A stretch of DNA of 64,000 bases from Tabrizicola oligotrophica (GCF_011008935.1 NZ_JAAIVJ010000004.1:62001-126000); one strand, 5' to 3'; shown: positions 36,059 through 44,642, numbered from the stretch's first letter. Notes: generated by a model from the sequence alone, not told the origin. Translations and numbers: made by a program.

Positions 36059-37108
36059 ATGACGACCAGACGTTCCTTCCTCACAAAAGGCGCCCTTGCC
36101 GGAGCCGCCGCCGTCGCCGCCCCGCTGGCTGCGCCGACTGTCGTGCGTGCGCAAGAGGTCATCAAATGGCGCATGCAGACCTATGCCGGGGCCGCGCTTG
36201 GCGAGCATGTGGTGAAACCCGCCGTCGACGCTTTCAACCGGATGGCTGCGGGCCAGATGGAGATCGAACTCTCCTTTGCCGACCAGCTTGTGCCGACGGG
36301 CGAGCTCTTTCAGGCCATGCAGGCCGGCACCATCGACTGCGTGCAGTCGGACGACGATTCTATGGCCTCGCCGACGGAAGTCACCGTGTTCGGCGGCTAT
36401 TTCCCGCTGGGTCTGCGCTACTCGCTCGACGTGCCGGCGCTGTTCAACAAATACGGGCTGAAGGCGATCTGGGAAGAGGAATATGCCAAGGTCGGGGTCA
36501 AGCACATCTCGGCCGGCTCGTGGGATCCCTGCAATTTCTCGACCAAGGATCCGATCAACAGCCTTGCCGACCTGCAGGGCAAGCGCGTCTTCACCTTCCC
36601 GACCGCCGGCCGCTTCCTGACGCAGTTCGGCGTGGTGCCGGTCACCCTGCCCTGGGAGGATATCGAAGTAGCGATGCAGACCGGCGAGCTTGACGGCATC
36701 GCCTGGTCGGGCATCACCGAGGTCTACACCGTGGGCTGGTCGAACGTGACCAACTACTTCTGCACCAACAACATTTCCGGCGCCTGGATCGGGCATTTCT
36801 TCGCCAACATGGACCGCTGGAACGCCCTGCCGCCGCATCTGCAGGAAATGCTCGCCACCTGTTTCGAACAGTCGCACTACTACCGCCAGCACTGGTATTG
36901 GGCGGGCGAGGCCGATCTGCGCCTCAACGGCGGCAAGCTGCAGCTGACCACCATTCCCGATGCCGAATGGGCGCAGGTCGAAGAGGCTGCGATGAAGTTC
37001 TGGGATGAAATCGCCGCCGAATCCGAAGTGAAGGCCAAGGTTGTGGCGATCTTCAAACAGTATAACGAAGTGATGAAAAAGGCCGGCCCGCCCTACCGCT
37101 ACGGCTGA
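36059..37108 (+). CDS. TRAP transporter substrate-binding protein (DctP-like), Tat-exported
   Basis: A 349-residue periplasmic receptor. The signal MTTRRSFLTKGALAGAAAVA has twin arginines (TRRSF) typical of Tat export, cleaved near VVRAQE. The DctP fold shows the conserved GKRVFTFPTAGRFLTQFG and IAWSGITEVYTVGW segments; the internal Arg in GRF is near the position where many TRAP receptors bind a carboxylate. AAGGAGG gives a strong ribosome site. Its subfamily resembles binding proteins of neutral/2-oxo acids, but the ligand is undetermined. It completes the TRAP system 55 bp after the large permease. Confidence 0.93.
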   Translation: MTTRRSFLTKGALAGAAAVAAPLAAPTVVRAQEVIKWRMQTYAGAALGEHVVKPAVDAFNRMAAGQMEIELSFADQLVPTGELFQAMQAGTIDCVQSDDDSMASPTEVTVFGGYFPLGLRYSLDVPALFNKYGLKAIWEEEYAKVGVKHISAGSWDPCNFSTKDPINSLADLQGKRVFTFPTAGRFLTQFGVVPVTLPWEDIEVAMQTGELDGIAWSGITEVYTVGWSNVTNYFCTNNISGAWIGHFFANMDRWNALPPHLQEMLATCFEQSHYYRQHWYWAGEADLRLNGGKLQLTTIPDAEWAQVEEAAMKFWDEIAAESEVKAKVVAIFKQYNEVMKKAGPPYRYG

Positions 37109-37117
37109 TCGGGCCGT

Positions 37118-37190
37118 GGTGGGGCAGAACCCCACCCTGCGGCGAAACGCACCTCCCTCCCCCCTCGTGGGGGAGGGATGGGGTGGGGGG
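37118..37190. repeat. Hairpin plus G-rich dispersed element, copy A
   Basis: GGTGGGG-cagaa-CCCCACC (37118-37136) is followed by CCCTCCCCC-ctcgt-GGGGGAGGG (37155-37177) and a run of GGGG-T-GGGGGG. The second part is a member of a dispersed element also at 53052 and twice at 60362-60470. On the plus strand the G-tracts could form a G-quadruplex. It lies between the binding-protein gene and the ligase gene and may set their expression ratio. Confidence 0.7.
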
Positions 37191-37327
37191 CTTCCCCCAA
37201 GGGAGACGACGATGAACCACGCCCGTGATTGCTGGCCCAGAAAACCCGAATTCGGAGGTGGGCGCGGCTGAACCGCGCTTCCCCGCCCGGCAACGGGCAC
37301 TCCGAAACCCGAATTTATGAGGCAACC

Positions 37328-38695
37328 ATGCCCGGAACCCTGACCCTTGACACCCTGAAAACCCTTGTGACCAAGGGCGAGATCGACACTGTCCTCGTGG
37401 CCTGCATCGACATGCAGGGCCGCCTGATGGGCAAACGCTTTCACGCCGCTTTCTTCGTGAACGGCGGCCATACCGAGACCCATTGCTGCAACTACCTCTT
37501 GGCGGTGGACATGGAGATGAACACCGTCCCCGGCTATAAATCCACCGGCTGGGAAAAGGGCTATGGCGATTATGTGATCCGCCCCGACATGACGACGCTG
37601 CGACTGGTGCCCTGGCTGCCGGGCACGGCGCTGGTCTTGGGCGATCTTCTGGACCACCACACCCACGAGGAAGTGGACATCTCGCCCCGCGCGATCCTGA
37701 AACGGCAGGTCGCCCGCGCCCGCGCCATGGGGTTCGAGCCGATGATGGCAACCGAACTGGAGTTCTACATCTTTGAAAACAGCTATGAAAACCTGCGCGA
37801 CGGTGGGCTGCGCGACCTGAGGCCGATCTCGGCCTATAACGAGGATTACCACCTGTTCCAGACCACCAAGGAAGAGGGCCTGATGCGCGCCGTCCGCAAC
37901 GGGCTTTATGGTGCGGGCATCCCGGTGGAGAACACCAAGGGCGAGGCGGATTCCGGCCAGCACGAGGTGAACTACAAGTATTCCGACGCGCTCGACACCG
38001 CCGACAACCATGTGATCGTCAAGCAGGCGGTGCGGGAGATTGCCCATGCGCAGGGCAAATCGGTGACCTTCATGGCCAAGTATGACCACCGCAAGGCCGG
38101 CTCCTCTGCCCATGTCCACCAGTCGCTCTGGACGCTGGACGGCAAGCCCGCCTTTGCCGACAAGGACGACACGCATGGCATGTCCGCCACGATGAAGCAT
38201 TTCGTCGCCGGCCAGCTTGCCCATGCCCGCGACATCACCGCCTTCCTTGCGCCCTATGTGAACAGCTACAAGCGCTTCACCATCGGCATGTTCGCCCCCA
38301 CCAAGGCGGTCTGGTCGGCCGACAACCGCACCGCCGGCTTCCGGGTCTGCGGCGAGCATACCAAGGCGGTCCGGGTGGAATGCCGGATTCCGGGCTCCGA
38401 CGTGAACCCCTATCTGGCCTGCGCCGCGCTGCTGGCGGCGGGGCTGGACGGCATCGAGAAGAAAATGGAGCTGGAGCCGGAACTGAAGGGCGACATGTAT
38501 GCGGCCCAAGGCATCCGCGAAATCCCGCACACCCTGCGCGAAGCCGCTGATTTGCTGAACAAATCCGCCATGCTGCGCGCCGCCTTCGGCGACGATGTGG
38601 TGGACCACTACCACCACGCCGCCCAATGGGAGATTTCGGAAACCGACCGCGTGGTCACCGACTTCGAACTCCAGCGCCTGCTTGAGCGCGCGTAA
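37328..38695 (+). CDS. Glutamine synthetase-like ligase (gamma-glutamyl-amine synthetase type)
   Basis: A 455-residue GS-fold enzyme. It keeps the beta-grasp domain and catalytic barrel with metal and glutamate residues in MATELEFYIFE, NTKGEADSGQHEVNY, FMAKYDHRKAGSSAHVHQSL and RIPGSDVNPYLACAAL. The insertions and length are those of PuuA/GlnT/IpuC-like enzymes that attach glutamate to amines rather than true GlnA, and the adenylylation-loop region is absent. Neighbouring aldehyde and alcohol dehydrogenases and an N-acylglutamate hydrolase suggest that it primes an amino alcohol for oxidation. GAGG precedes the ATG at 37328; an in-frame ATG further upstream overlaps the repeat. Confidence 0.9.
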   Translation: MPGTLTLDTLKTLVTKGEIDTVLVACIDMQGRLMGKRFHAAFFVNGGHTETHCCNYLLAVDMEMNTVPGYKSTGWEKGYGDYVIRPDMTTLRLVPWLPGTALVLGDLLDHHTHEEVDISPRAILKRQVARARAMGFEPMMATELEFYIFENSYENLRDGGLRDLRPISAYNEDYHLFQTTKEEGLMRAVRNGLYGAGIPVENTKGEADSGQHEVNYKYSDALDTADNHVIVKQAVREIAHAQGKSVTFMAKYDHRKAGSSAHVHQSLWTLDGKPAFADKDDTHGMSATMKHFVAGQLAHARDITAFLAPYVNSYKRFTIGMFAPTKAVWSADNRTAGFRVCGEHTKAVRVECRIPGSDVNPYLACAALLAAGLDGIEKKMELEPELKGDMYAAQGIREIPHTLREAADLLNKSAMLRAAFGDDVVDHYHHAAQWEISETDRVVTDFELQRLLERA

Positions 38696-38699
38696 CTCC

Positions 38700-38757
38700 G
38701 TAGGGTGGGGTCATACCCCACCCATCGCAAGACCGGTGGGTTGAAAACCCACCCTAC
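38700..38757. repeat. GTAGGGTGGG intergenic inverted-repeat element
   Basis: Outer inverted repeat GTAGGGTGGG (38700-38709) / CCCACCCTAC (38748-38757) encloses two hairpins, GGGTGGGG-tcata-CCCCACCC and GGTGGGTT-gaa-AACCCACC. A relative is at 2025-2075 and a partial copy lies at about 45513. It fills the gap between the ligase and aldehyde dehydrogenase genes, ending 12 bp before the dehydrogenase ATG. Confidence 0.75.
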
Positions 38758-38769
38758 AAGGTGACGACC

Positions 38770-40149
38770 ATGACCCCCATTCAACTGATCTCCCCCGTCG
38801 ACGGCTCGGTCTATGCCGAGCGCATGCCGCTGTCCCTCGACGCCGCCATCGCCGCCGCCAAACGCGCCAAGGCCGCGCAAAAGGCCTGGGCCGCCCGCCC
38901 GCTGGACGAGCGCATCGCGCTGGTCAAGGCCGGCGTGGCCAAGCTCAACGAGATGAAGGACATTGTCGTTGAAGAACTCGCCTGGCAAATGGGCCGCCCC
39001 ACCCGCTTTGGCGGCGAATATGGCGGGGTCAACGCCCGCACCGACTACATGTCGGAAATCGCGGCGGAAACCCTGGCCCCGAAGCTGGTCGAGGACAGCG
39101 ACAAGTTCCGCCGCTACCTCGCGCGCGAGGCGCTTGGCGTGGTGTTCATCGTCGCTCCGTGGAACTACCCCTACCTGACCACGATCAACACCCTGGTCCC
39201 GGCCCTGATCGCCGGCAACACCGTGGTCCTGAAACACGCCAGCCAGACCCTGCTGGTGGGCGAACGTCTGGCCGAGGCCTTCCACGCCGGCGGCGTGCCC
39301 GAGGATGTGTTCCAGAACGTGGTGCTGGACCACGCGACCACCGAACACCTGATCGCGAACCGCTATTTCAACTTCGTGAACTTCACCGGCTCGGTTGCCG
39401 GCGGCAAGGCGATGGAACGCGCCGCCGCTGGCACCTTCACGCCCTTGGGCCTTGAGCTTGGCGGCAAGGACCCTGCTTACGTCCGCGCCGACGCCAATCT
39501 TGACGCGGCGGTCGATACGCTGATGGACGGCGCGCTGTTCAACGCCGGCCAGTGCTGCTGCGGCATCGAGCGGATCTATGTCCATGAATCGCTCTACGAT
39601 GCCTTCGTCGAAAAGGCCGTGGCCTGGACCAATGCCCTGAAGCTTGGCAACCCGTTTGACGGCGCCTCCACCCTTGGCCCGATGGCCAACAAGCGCTTTG
39701 CCAAGGTCGTGCGCGACCAGATCGCCGAGGCTGTCGCCGCCGGCGCCAAGCCGCTGATCGACCCGGCGAATTTCCCGGCCGATGATGGCGGGGCCTATCT
39801 GGCGCCGCAGGTTCTGGTGAATGTCGATCATTCGATGCGGGTGATGACCGAGGAATCCTTCGGCCCGGTGGTCGGCATCATGAAGGTCAAGGATGACGCC
39901 GAGGCGATCCGCCTGATGAATGACTCGCCCTATGGCCTGACCGCGAGCATCTGGACCGAAGACTATGACACCGCCGCCGCCATTGGCGCCCAGATCGAAA
40001 CCGGCACGGTGTTCATGAACCGCGCCGATTATCTGGACCCGGCGCTGTGCTGGACCGGCTGCAAGGACACCGGCCGCGGCGGCTCGCTCTCCTACCTCGG
40101 GTTCCTGTCGGTGACCCGCCCGAAATCCTATCACCTGAAGAAAGTCTGA
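38770..40149 (+). CDS. Aldehyde dehydrogenase (NAD(P)+-dependent)
   Basis: A 459-residue ALDH-superfamily enzyme. Cofactor and catalytic motifs are VFIVAPWNYPYLTTINTLVP, NFTGSVAGGKAMERAA, catalytic Glu in LGLELGGKDPAYV and catalytic Cys in NAGQCCCGIERIYV. It oxidises an aldehyde to an acid. The order ligase, ALDH, Fe-ADH suggests oxidation of a gamma-glutamylated amino alcohol via the aldehyde to the acid. ATG 38770 follows AAGG; a GTG three codons upstream overlaps that site. It is followed 4 bp later by the alcohol dehydrogenase gene. Confidence 0.94.
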   Translation: MTPIQLISPVDGSVYAERMPLSLDAAIAAAKRAKAAQKAWAARPLDERIALVKAGVAKLNEMKDIVVEELAWQMGRPTRFGGEYGGVNARTDYMSEIAAETLAPKLVEDSDKFRRYLAREALGVVFIVAPWNYPYLTTINTLVPALIAGNTVVLKHASQTLLVGERLAEAFHAGGVPEDVFQNVVLDHATTEHLIANRYFNFVNFTGSVAGGKAMERAAAGTFTPLGLELGGKDPAYVRADANLDAAVDTLMDGALFNAGQCCCGIERIYVHESLYDAFVEKAVAWTNALKLGNPFDGASTLGPMANKRFAKVVRDQIAEAVAAGAKPLIDPANFPADDGGAYLAPQVLVNVDHSMRVMTEESFGPVVGIMKVKDDAEAIRLMNDSPYGLTASIWTEDYDTAAAIGAQIETGTVFMNRADYLDPALCWTGCKDTGRGGSLSYLGFLSVTRPKSYHLKKV

Positions 40150-40153
40150 ACCC

Positions 40154-41314
40154 ATGAGCCACTCGGTCCCCAACCGCAACTGGTCCTACCCCACCGCGAT
40201 CAAGTTCGGCGTCGGCCGGATTGCCGAGCTTGCCGAACACTGCGCCGGCGCCGGGGTGAAAAAGCCGCTCTTTGTCACCGACAAGGCGCTGGCGTCGCTG
40301 CCGATCACCGCCGAGGCGGTGGCGGTGCTGCAAAAGGCCGGCCTTGGCGCGGCGGTGTTTTCCGAAGTCGATCCGAACCCGAACGAGAAGAACATGGCCG
40401 ACGGCATTGCCGTGTATCTGGCCGGCGGCCATGACGGGGTGATCTGTTTCGGCGGCGGCTCGGCCTTGGATCTGGGCAAGATGATTGCCCTGATGGCGCA
40501 TCAGCGGGCCGATCTTTCAGTCTGGGATATGGAAGACATCGACGACTGGTTCACCCGCGCCGATGCCGCCAAAATCGCCCCGATCATCGCGGTGCCGACC
40601 ACGGCCGGCACTGGTTCGGAAGTCGGCCGCGCCGGGGTGCTGACCAATTCGGCGACCCACAAGAAGAAGATCATCTTCCACCCGAAACTGCTCCCGGTCG
40701 TCACCATCTGCGACCCGGCCCTGACCGTGGGCATGCCGCGCTTCATCACCGCCGGCACCGGCATGGATGCGCTGGCGCATTGCCTTGAGGCCTATTCCTC
40801 GCCCTTCTACCACCCGATGAGCCAGGGGATTGCGCTGGAGGGCATGCGGCTGGTGTTCGAGAACCTGCCGAAGGTCTATGCCAACCCGAACGACCTTGAC
40901 GCCCGCGCCCATATGATGAGCGCGGCGGCCATGGGGGCCGTGGCCTTCCAGAAGGGTCTGGGCGCGATCCATTCGCTCAGCCACCCGATCGGCGCGGTCT
41001 ACGGCACCCATCACGGCACGACCAATGCCGTCGTGATGCCGATGGTGCTGGACATGAACCGCCCGGCGATCGAGGAGCGCATCGAAAAGGCCGCCGCCTA
41101 TCTGGGCATCACGGGCGGCTTCGACGGCTTCCGCGCCGCGGTGATGGACCTGCGCAAGACCCTGAACATCCCCGAGAACCTGACGGCGCTGGGGGTGACG
41201 AACCCCAACCTCGATGAACTCACCGAGATGGCGCTGGAAGACCCGTCCTGCGGCGGCAACCCCGTCACCATGACGCGGGAAAACACCCTCGCGCTGTTCA
41301 AGGCCTGTCTGTAA
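40154..41314 (+). CDS. Iron-containing alcohol dehydrogenase
   Basis: A 386-residue group III Fe-ADH. The N-terminal Rossmann region has GHDGVICFGGGSALDLGK (GGGS/D NAD site) and PTTAGTGSEVGRAGVL; the metal-binding His/Asp cluster is in CDPALTVGMP, DALAHCLEAYSS and HSLSHPIGAVYGTHHG. It interconverts an alcohol and aldehyde. Start is 4 bp after the ALDH stop, so co-translation is likely. In this operon it most plausibly oxidises the hydroxyl of the gamma-glutamylated substrate; FucO/EutG-like use of another alcohol is possible. Confidence 0.94.
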   Translation: MSHSVPNRNWSYPTAIKFGVGRIAELAEHCAGAGVKKPLFVTDKALASLPITAEAVAVLQKAGLGAAVFSEVDPNPNEKNMADGIAVYLAGGHDGVICFGGGSALDLGKMIALMAHQRADLSVWDMEDIDDWFTRADAAKIAPIIAVPTTAGTGSEVGRAGVLTNSATHKKKIIFHPKLLPVVTICDPALTVGMPRFITAGTGMDALAHCLEAYSSPFYHPMSQGIALEGMRLVFENLPKVYANPNDLDARAHMMSAAAMGAVAFQKGLGAIHSLSHPIGAVYGTHHGTTNAVVMPMVLDMNRPAIEERIEKAAAYLGITGGFDGFRAAVMDLRKTLNIPENLTALGVTNPNLDELTEMALEDPSCGGNPVTMTRENTLALFKACL

Positions 41315-41392
41315 GGTCGGCGCATCGCCGCGGTTCCGGCGCTCCTGCCAAGGGGCGCCGGGCCGGCGGCGCAAGCAATCCGGCAGGCAGGA

Positions 41393-42637
41393 ATGACCGA
41401 ACACATCACAACCGAAATCGCCGTGCTGGGCGCGGGCGTCGTTGGCCTTTGCGTGGCCGAGGCGCTGGTTGCTGCGGGCCATGAGGTCACACTGGTTGAC
41501 CCCGGCACGCCCGGCATGGGGGCGAGCTATGGCAATGCCGGCACCATCGCCGATTATGCGGTGATGCCGGTCGGCAGCCCCGATGTGCTGAAGAACCTGC
41601 CGGCGCTTCTCTTTGACAAGACCTCGCCGCTGGCCATCCGCCGCGCCGCGCTGCCGGCGCTGCTGCCATGGCTTGCGCGCTTTGCCCTGCAGTCCCTGCC
41701 CGGCCCCACGGCGCGCAATGCCGCGGCGATTGCCGCTTTGCTGACCGGCGCCGCGCCGCTGTGGCAGGCGCTGGCCGAGCGCATCGGCGGCGGCCATATC
41801 CTGCAGCACCGCGGCTGCCTTTACCTTTACGAGGCGGCCAAGGCCTATCGGGTGGCAGACAAGGACATGGCGTTTCGCCGCTCGCATGGCATCACGATTG
41901 ACCTGATCGGCCCCGGCGAGCTTGCGGCCCTGGAGCCGGGCCTGCCCGCCGTCGAAGGCGGGGCCGCCTTTTTCCCCAATGCGGTGTTTCTGTCAGACCC
42001 GGGGCAAATGGTCGGGCTTCTGACCCGGAAAGTGTTGGAAAAAGCCAACTTTCGCCAGACCCGCGCCGAGCGGCTGACCCGACAGATCGACGGCGTCATC
42101 GTCGAAGGTCCGGGCCTGCGGCTGCATGCCCGCAAAGTGGTGATCGCCGCCGGAGCGCATTCGCGCGACCTTGCGGCGCAAGCCGGCGACCGGGTGCCTC
42201 TGGACACCGAGCGTGGCTATCATGTCGAATGGGACATCGCCGCACCGCGCCTGACGCGCCCCGCCTGCCCGACCGCGCGCGGCTTCTATCTCTGCCCGAT
42301 GACCGGGCGGCTGCGGGTGGCGGGAACGGTGGAGCTGGGCGGGCTGACCGCCCCGCCCTCGGCCCACCGCATCGCCAAGCTGGTCGAGGGCGCACGGGCG
42401 ATCTTCCCGGATCTGCCCGAACCGTCGCGCGAGTGGATGGGCTTTCGCCCCTCGATGCCCGACAGCCGACCGGTGATCGGCCCCTCGCGCGCCGGGCCTG
42501 AGGTCATTCATGCCTATGGCCACGGCCATATCGGGCTGACGCTGGCTCCGATCACCGCCCGACTGGTCGCGGCGCTGGTCGCGGGCCGCACGCCCGAGGT
42601 CGAACTGGCCCCCTACCTGCCCCACCGCTTCGGCTGA
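41393..42637 (+). CDS. FAD-dependent amino acid oxidoreductase (DadA/glycine oxidase-like)
   Basis: A 414-residue DAO-family flavoprotein. The N-terminal FAD motif is IAVLGAGVVGLCVAEALVAA (G-x-G-x-x-G), followed by GASYGNAGTIADYAVMPVG, the DadA-type block. C-terminal GFRPSMPDSRPVIGPS and YGHGHIGLTLAP complete the FAD site. DadA-type enzymes deaminate D-amino acids; relatives oxidise glycine, sarcosine or hydroxyproline. It ends the operon: it could oxidise the amino acid released when the glutamyl product is hydrolysed. A strong terminator follows. Confidence 0.9.
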   Translation: MTEHITTEIAVLGAGVVGLCVAEALVAAGHEVTLVDPGTPGMGASYGNAGTIADYAVMPVGSPDVLKNLPALLFDKTSPLAIRRAALPALLPWLARFALQSLPGPTARNAAAIAALLTGAAPLWQALAERIGGGHILQHRGCLYLYEAAKAYRVADKDMAFRRSHGITIDLIGPGELAALEPGLPAVEGGAAFFPNAVFLSDPGQMVGLLTRKVLEKANFRQTRAERLTRQIDGVIVEGPGLRLHARKVVIAAGAHSRDLAAQAGDRVPLDTERGYHVEWDIAAPRLTRPACPTARGFYLCPMTGRLRVAGTVELGGLTAPPSAHRIAKLVEGARAIFPDLPEPSREWMGFRPSMPDSRPVIGPSRAGPEVIHAYGHGHIGLTLAPITARLVAALVAGRTPEVELAPYLPHRFG

Positions 42638-42643
42638 AACAAG

Positions 42644-42667
42644 AAGGCCGCCCGCAGGCGGCCTTTT
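42644..42667. terminator. Bidirectional intrinsic terminator
   Basis: AAGGCCGCC (42644-42652), 4-nt loop, GGCGGCCTT (42657-42665), then TTTT. It lies 7 bp after the oxidoreductase stop and 6 bp from the stop of the convergent terC gene. Confidence 0.9.
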
Positions 42668-42672
42668 CAGTG

Positions 42673-43335
42673 TCAGGCGAGATAGCCCAGCACGATCGGT
42701 TCCACTTCGTGCCAGCCTTCCCACATCATCTTCAGGGCGACGTAGATGATGATCGCAAGACCGACGAAGGCAATCCAGCGGTGCTTGTTCAGAAGCTTGG
42801 CGATGAAGCTGGCGGCAAAGCCCATCATCGCGATCGACAGCGCCAGACCGATGATCAGCACCGTCGGATGATCCTTGGCCGCGCCGGCCACGGCCAGCAC
42901 GTTGTCCAGCGACATCGACACGTCGGCAATGACGATCTGCCAGGCGGCCTGGGCAAAGGTCTTGCGCGGCGCGTCGTCGGCAATCGCGTTGTCGGCGTCG
43001 AGATCTTCGTTGGTCAGGGCCTCGACCGCTTCGATGTCATGCTCATGGGCGCCGGCGCGCAGTTCCTGCCACATCTTCCAGCAGACCCAGAGCAGCAGGA
43101 TGCCCCCGGCCAGCAGCAGGCCGACGATGGCCAGAAGTTGCGTGGTGATCAGCGCGAAACCGATGCGCATGACCGTCGCGGCGATGATCCCGACCATGAT
43201 GGCCTTGCCGCGTTGCTCCTTGGGCAGACCGGCGGCGGCGAGGCCGATGACAATCGCGTTGTCGCCCGCCAGCACCAGATCGATGCCGATGACCTGCATG
43301 AGGGCGACAAGGCCCTCGTATGTGAAGATTTCCAT
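42673..43335 (-). CDS. TerC-family integral membrane protein
   Basis: A 220-residue TerC (YceF/YjbE-like) protein with about seven TM helices. Conserved acidic residues in the first and fifth helices are visible in IDLVLAGDNAIVIGLAA and VIADVSMSLDNVLAVAGAA, the D-(N/H)-(A/V/x) motifs thought to handle metal ions. Several TerC proteins export manganese, often under Mn-responsive RNA control. The leader upstream of the ATG contains a nested hairpin (43364-43395). Ribosome site AGAGGGA precedes the ATG. Confidence 0.9.
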   Translation of the reverse strand: MEIFTYEGLVALMQVIGIDLVLAGDNAIVIGLAAAGLPKEQRGKAIMVGIIAATVMRIGFALITTQLLAIVGLLLAGGILLLWVCWKMWQELRAGAHEHDIEAVEALTNEDLDADNAIADDAPRKTFAQAAWQIVIADVSMSLDNVLAVAGAAKDHPTVLIIGLALSIAMMGFAASFIAKLLNKHRWIAFVGLAIIIYVALKMMWEGWHEVEPIVLGYLA

Positions 43336-43363
43336 GCGTCCCTCTGTCCTGTCTTGCCCTTGC

Positions 43364-43395
43364 GGCCTTTGGCGTCACTTAGGCAGTGACAGGCC
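43364..43395 (-). promoter_or_regulatory. Nested hairpin in the terC leader
   Basis: Outer stem AGGCC (43391-43395) with GGCCT (43364-43368) encloses inner stem GTCACT-gccta-AGTGAC read on the minus strand (43390-43374). It lies 28-60 nt upstream of the terC ATG. A manganese-sensing yybP-ykoY riboswitch would be expected for a TerC gene, but I do not see its diagnostic GGGGAGUA core; other RNA or protein control is possible. Confidence 0.45.
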
Positions 43396-43539
43396 GACAA
43401 TCAAGCGCTCCCTGCGGGGGATATGGCAGGGAAAGCTGACATGGGCCTGACACGGGGATGCCCTGGGGCTGACCTGCCGCGGGCCAGCCTTCCGGGCATT
43501 CTCAAAGGGTTCCCCCCGGAAAACTGCAATTCTCCGGCC

Positions 43540-43559
43540 CGATTTCTTGCAAGAAATCG
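43540..43559. other. 20-bp perfect palindrome in a 320-bp spacer
   Basis: CGATTTCTTGCAAGAAATCG is self-complementary over 20 bp. The 43336-43655 spacer separates the start of terC from the end of the 2-hydroxyacid dehydrogenase gene and also contains CCGG-flanked (43517-43538) and GGCGATC/GATCGCC (43587-43608) hairpins. It may be an operator for a dimeric regulator or the 3' structure of the dehydrogenase transcript. No gene is seen in this spacer. Confidence 0.7.
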
Positions 43560-43655
43560 CTTCCCTCAGGCCGCCGTTTCACCAGCACGGGCGATCTGTC
43601 CCCGGATCGCCCCCCCGTCCGGCGCAAAAATGCCGCGCCAAGGCAGGGCAGCGCG

Positions 43656-44642
43656 TCACAGCATCCCCGGCACGACCTGATCCGGCGGGCGGTGGCCATC
43701 GGCAAAGGTCTTGATGTTGATGATGACCTTCTCGCCCTGCTCGATCCGGCCCTCGACGGTGGCCGAGCCCATATGCGGCAGCAGCACGACATTCGGCAGG
43801 GCGCGCAACTCGGGCGACACGTTGGTTCCGTGTTCATAGACGTCCAGCCCCGCACCGGCGAGTTCGCGGGCCGCCAGCATCCGGGTCAGCGCGTTCTCGT
43901 CGATCACCTCGCCGCGCGAAGTGTTGATGATGACGGCCGAGGGTTTCATCAGCTTCAGCCGCCGGGCGTTCATCAGATGGAAGGTCGACGGCGTGTGCGG
44001 GCAGTTGATCGACAGGATGTCCATGCGGCTGACCATCTGGTCAAGGCTTTCCCACCATGTCGCGTCCAGTTCCTCCTCGATCTCGGGGCGCAGGCGCTTG
44101 CGGTTGTGGTAATGCACTTGCAAGCCAAAGGCGCGGGCCCGCCGCGCCACGGCCTGCCCGATGCGACCCATGCCGAGGATGCCCAGCCGGCGACCGCCCA
44201 GTCTGCCGCCAAGGAAGGCGGTTGGCGCCCAGCCCTCCCATTTGCCTGACTGCATCACGGCAAGGCCCTCGGGGATGCGGCGCGTGACGGCCAGCATCAG
44301 CGCCATGGTCATGTCGGCGGTGTCCTCGGTGACGACGCCGGGGGTGTTCGACACCAGAATGCCGCGTTGCCGGGCGGTGGCGACGTCGATGTGATCGACC
44401 CCCGACCCAAAGGACGCGATCAGCCGCAGCCGTTCGCCCGCCTTGGCGATCAGGCTGGCGTCGATCTGATCGGTGATCGTCGGCACCAGCACATCGGCCC
44501 TGCCCATCGCCGCCGCCAGTTCCTCGCGGGTCATCGGGCGGTCATCGTCGCGCAATTCGACATCGAACAATTCCTTCATCCGCGTCTCCACGGGTTCGGG
44601 CAAGCGTCGCGTCACGACAACACTCAGACGTCCTGCGGGCAT
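43656..44642 (-). CDS. D-2-hydroxyacid dehydrogenase (glyoxylate reductase-like)
   Basis: A 328-residue NAD(P)-dependent D-2-hydroxyacid dehydrogenase. The Rossmann motif is LGGRRLGILGMGRIGQAVAR; catalytic Arg is in IASFGSGVDHIDV to NTSRGEVIDENALT, Glu in GLDVYEHGTNVSPEL and His in VVLLPHMGSATVEGR. It most resembles GyaR/GhrB-type glyoxylate or hydroxypyruvate reductases. ATG 44642 follows GGGAGG; the frame remains open for almost 1 kb upstream but that is antisense to the SH3 gene. It is divergent from that gene. Confidence 0.92.
   Translation of the reverse strand: MPAGRLSVVVTRRLPEPVETRMKELFDVELRDDDRPMTREELAAAMGRADVLVPTITDQIDASLIAKAGERLRLIASFGSGVDHIDVATARQRGILVSNTPGVVTEDTADMTMALMLAVTRRIPEGLAVMQSGKWEGWAPTAFLGGRLGGRRLGILGMGRIGQAVARRARAFGLQVHYHNRKRLRPEIEEELDATWWESLDQMVSRMDILSINCPHTPSTFHLMNARRLKLMKPSAVIINTSRGEVIDENALTRMLAARELAGAGLDVYEHGTNVSPELRALPNVVLLPHMGSATVEGRIEQGEKVIINIKTFADGHRPPDQVVPGML

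Noticed and set aside
35948-38626. Long minus-strand frame opposite the TRAP binding protein and GS-like ligase
   Set aside because: Same GC-skew artefact; the plus-strand genes are certain and the antisense product is low in recognisable motifs.
43364-43410. yybP-ykoY manganese riboswitch call for the terC leader
   Set aside because: Expected core motif not visible; only a generic nested hairpin is present, so I do not name it a riboswitch.
43423-43680. Possible small plus-strand gene in the terC/dehydrogenase spacer
   Set aside because: Reads through the 20-bp palindrome, has no ribosome site and no recognisable protein features.
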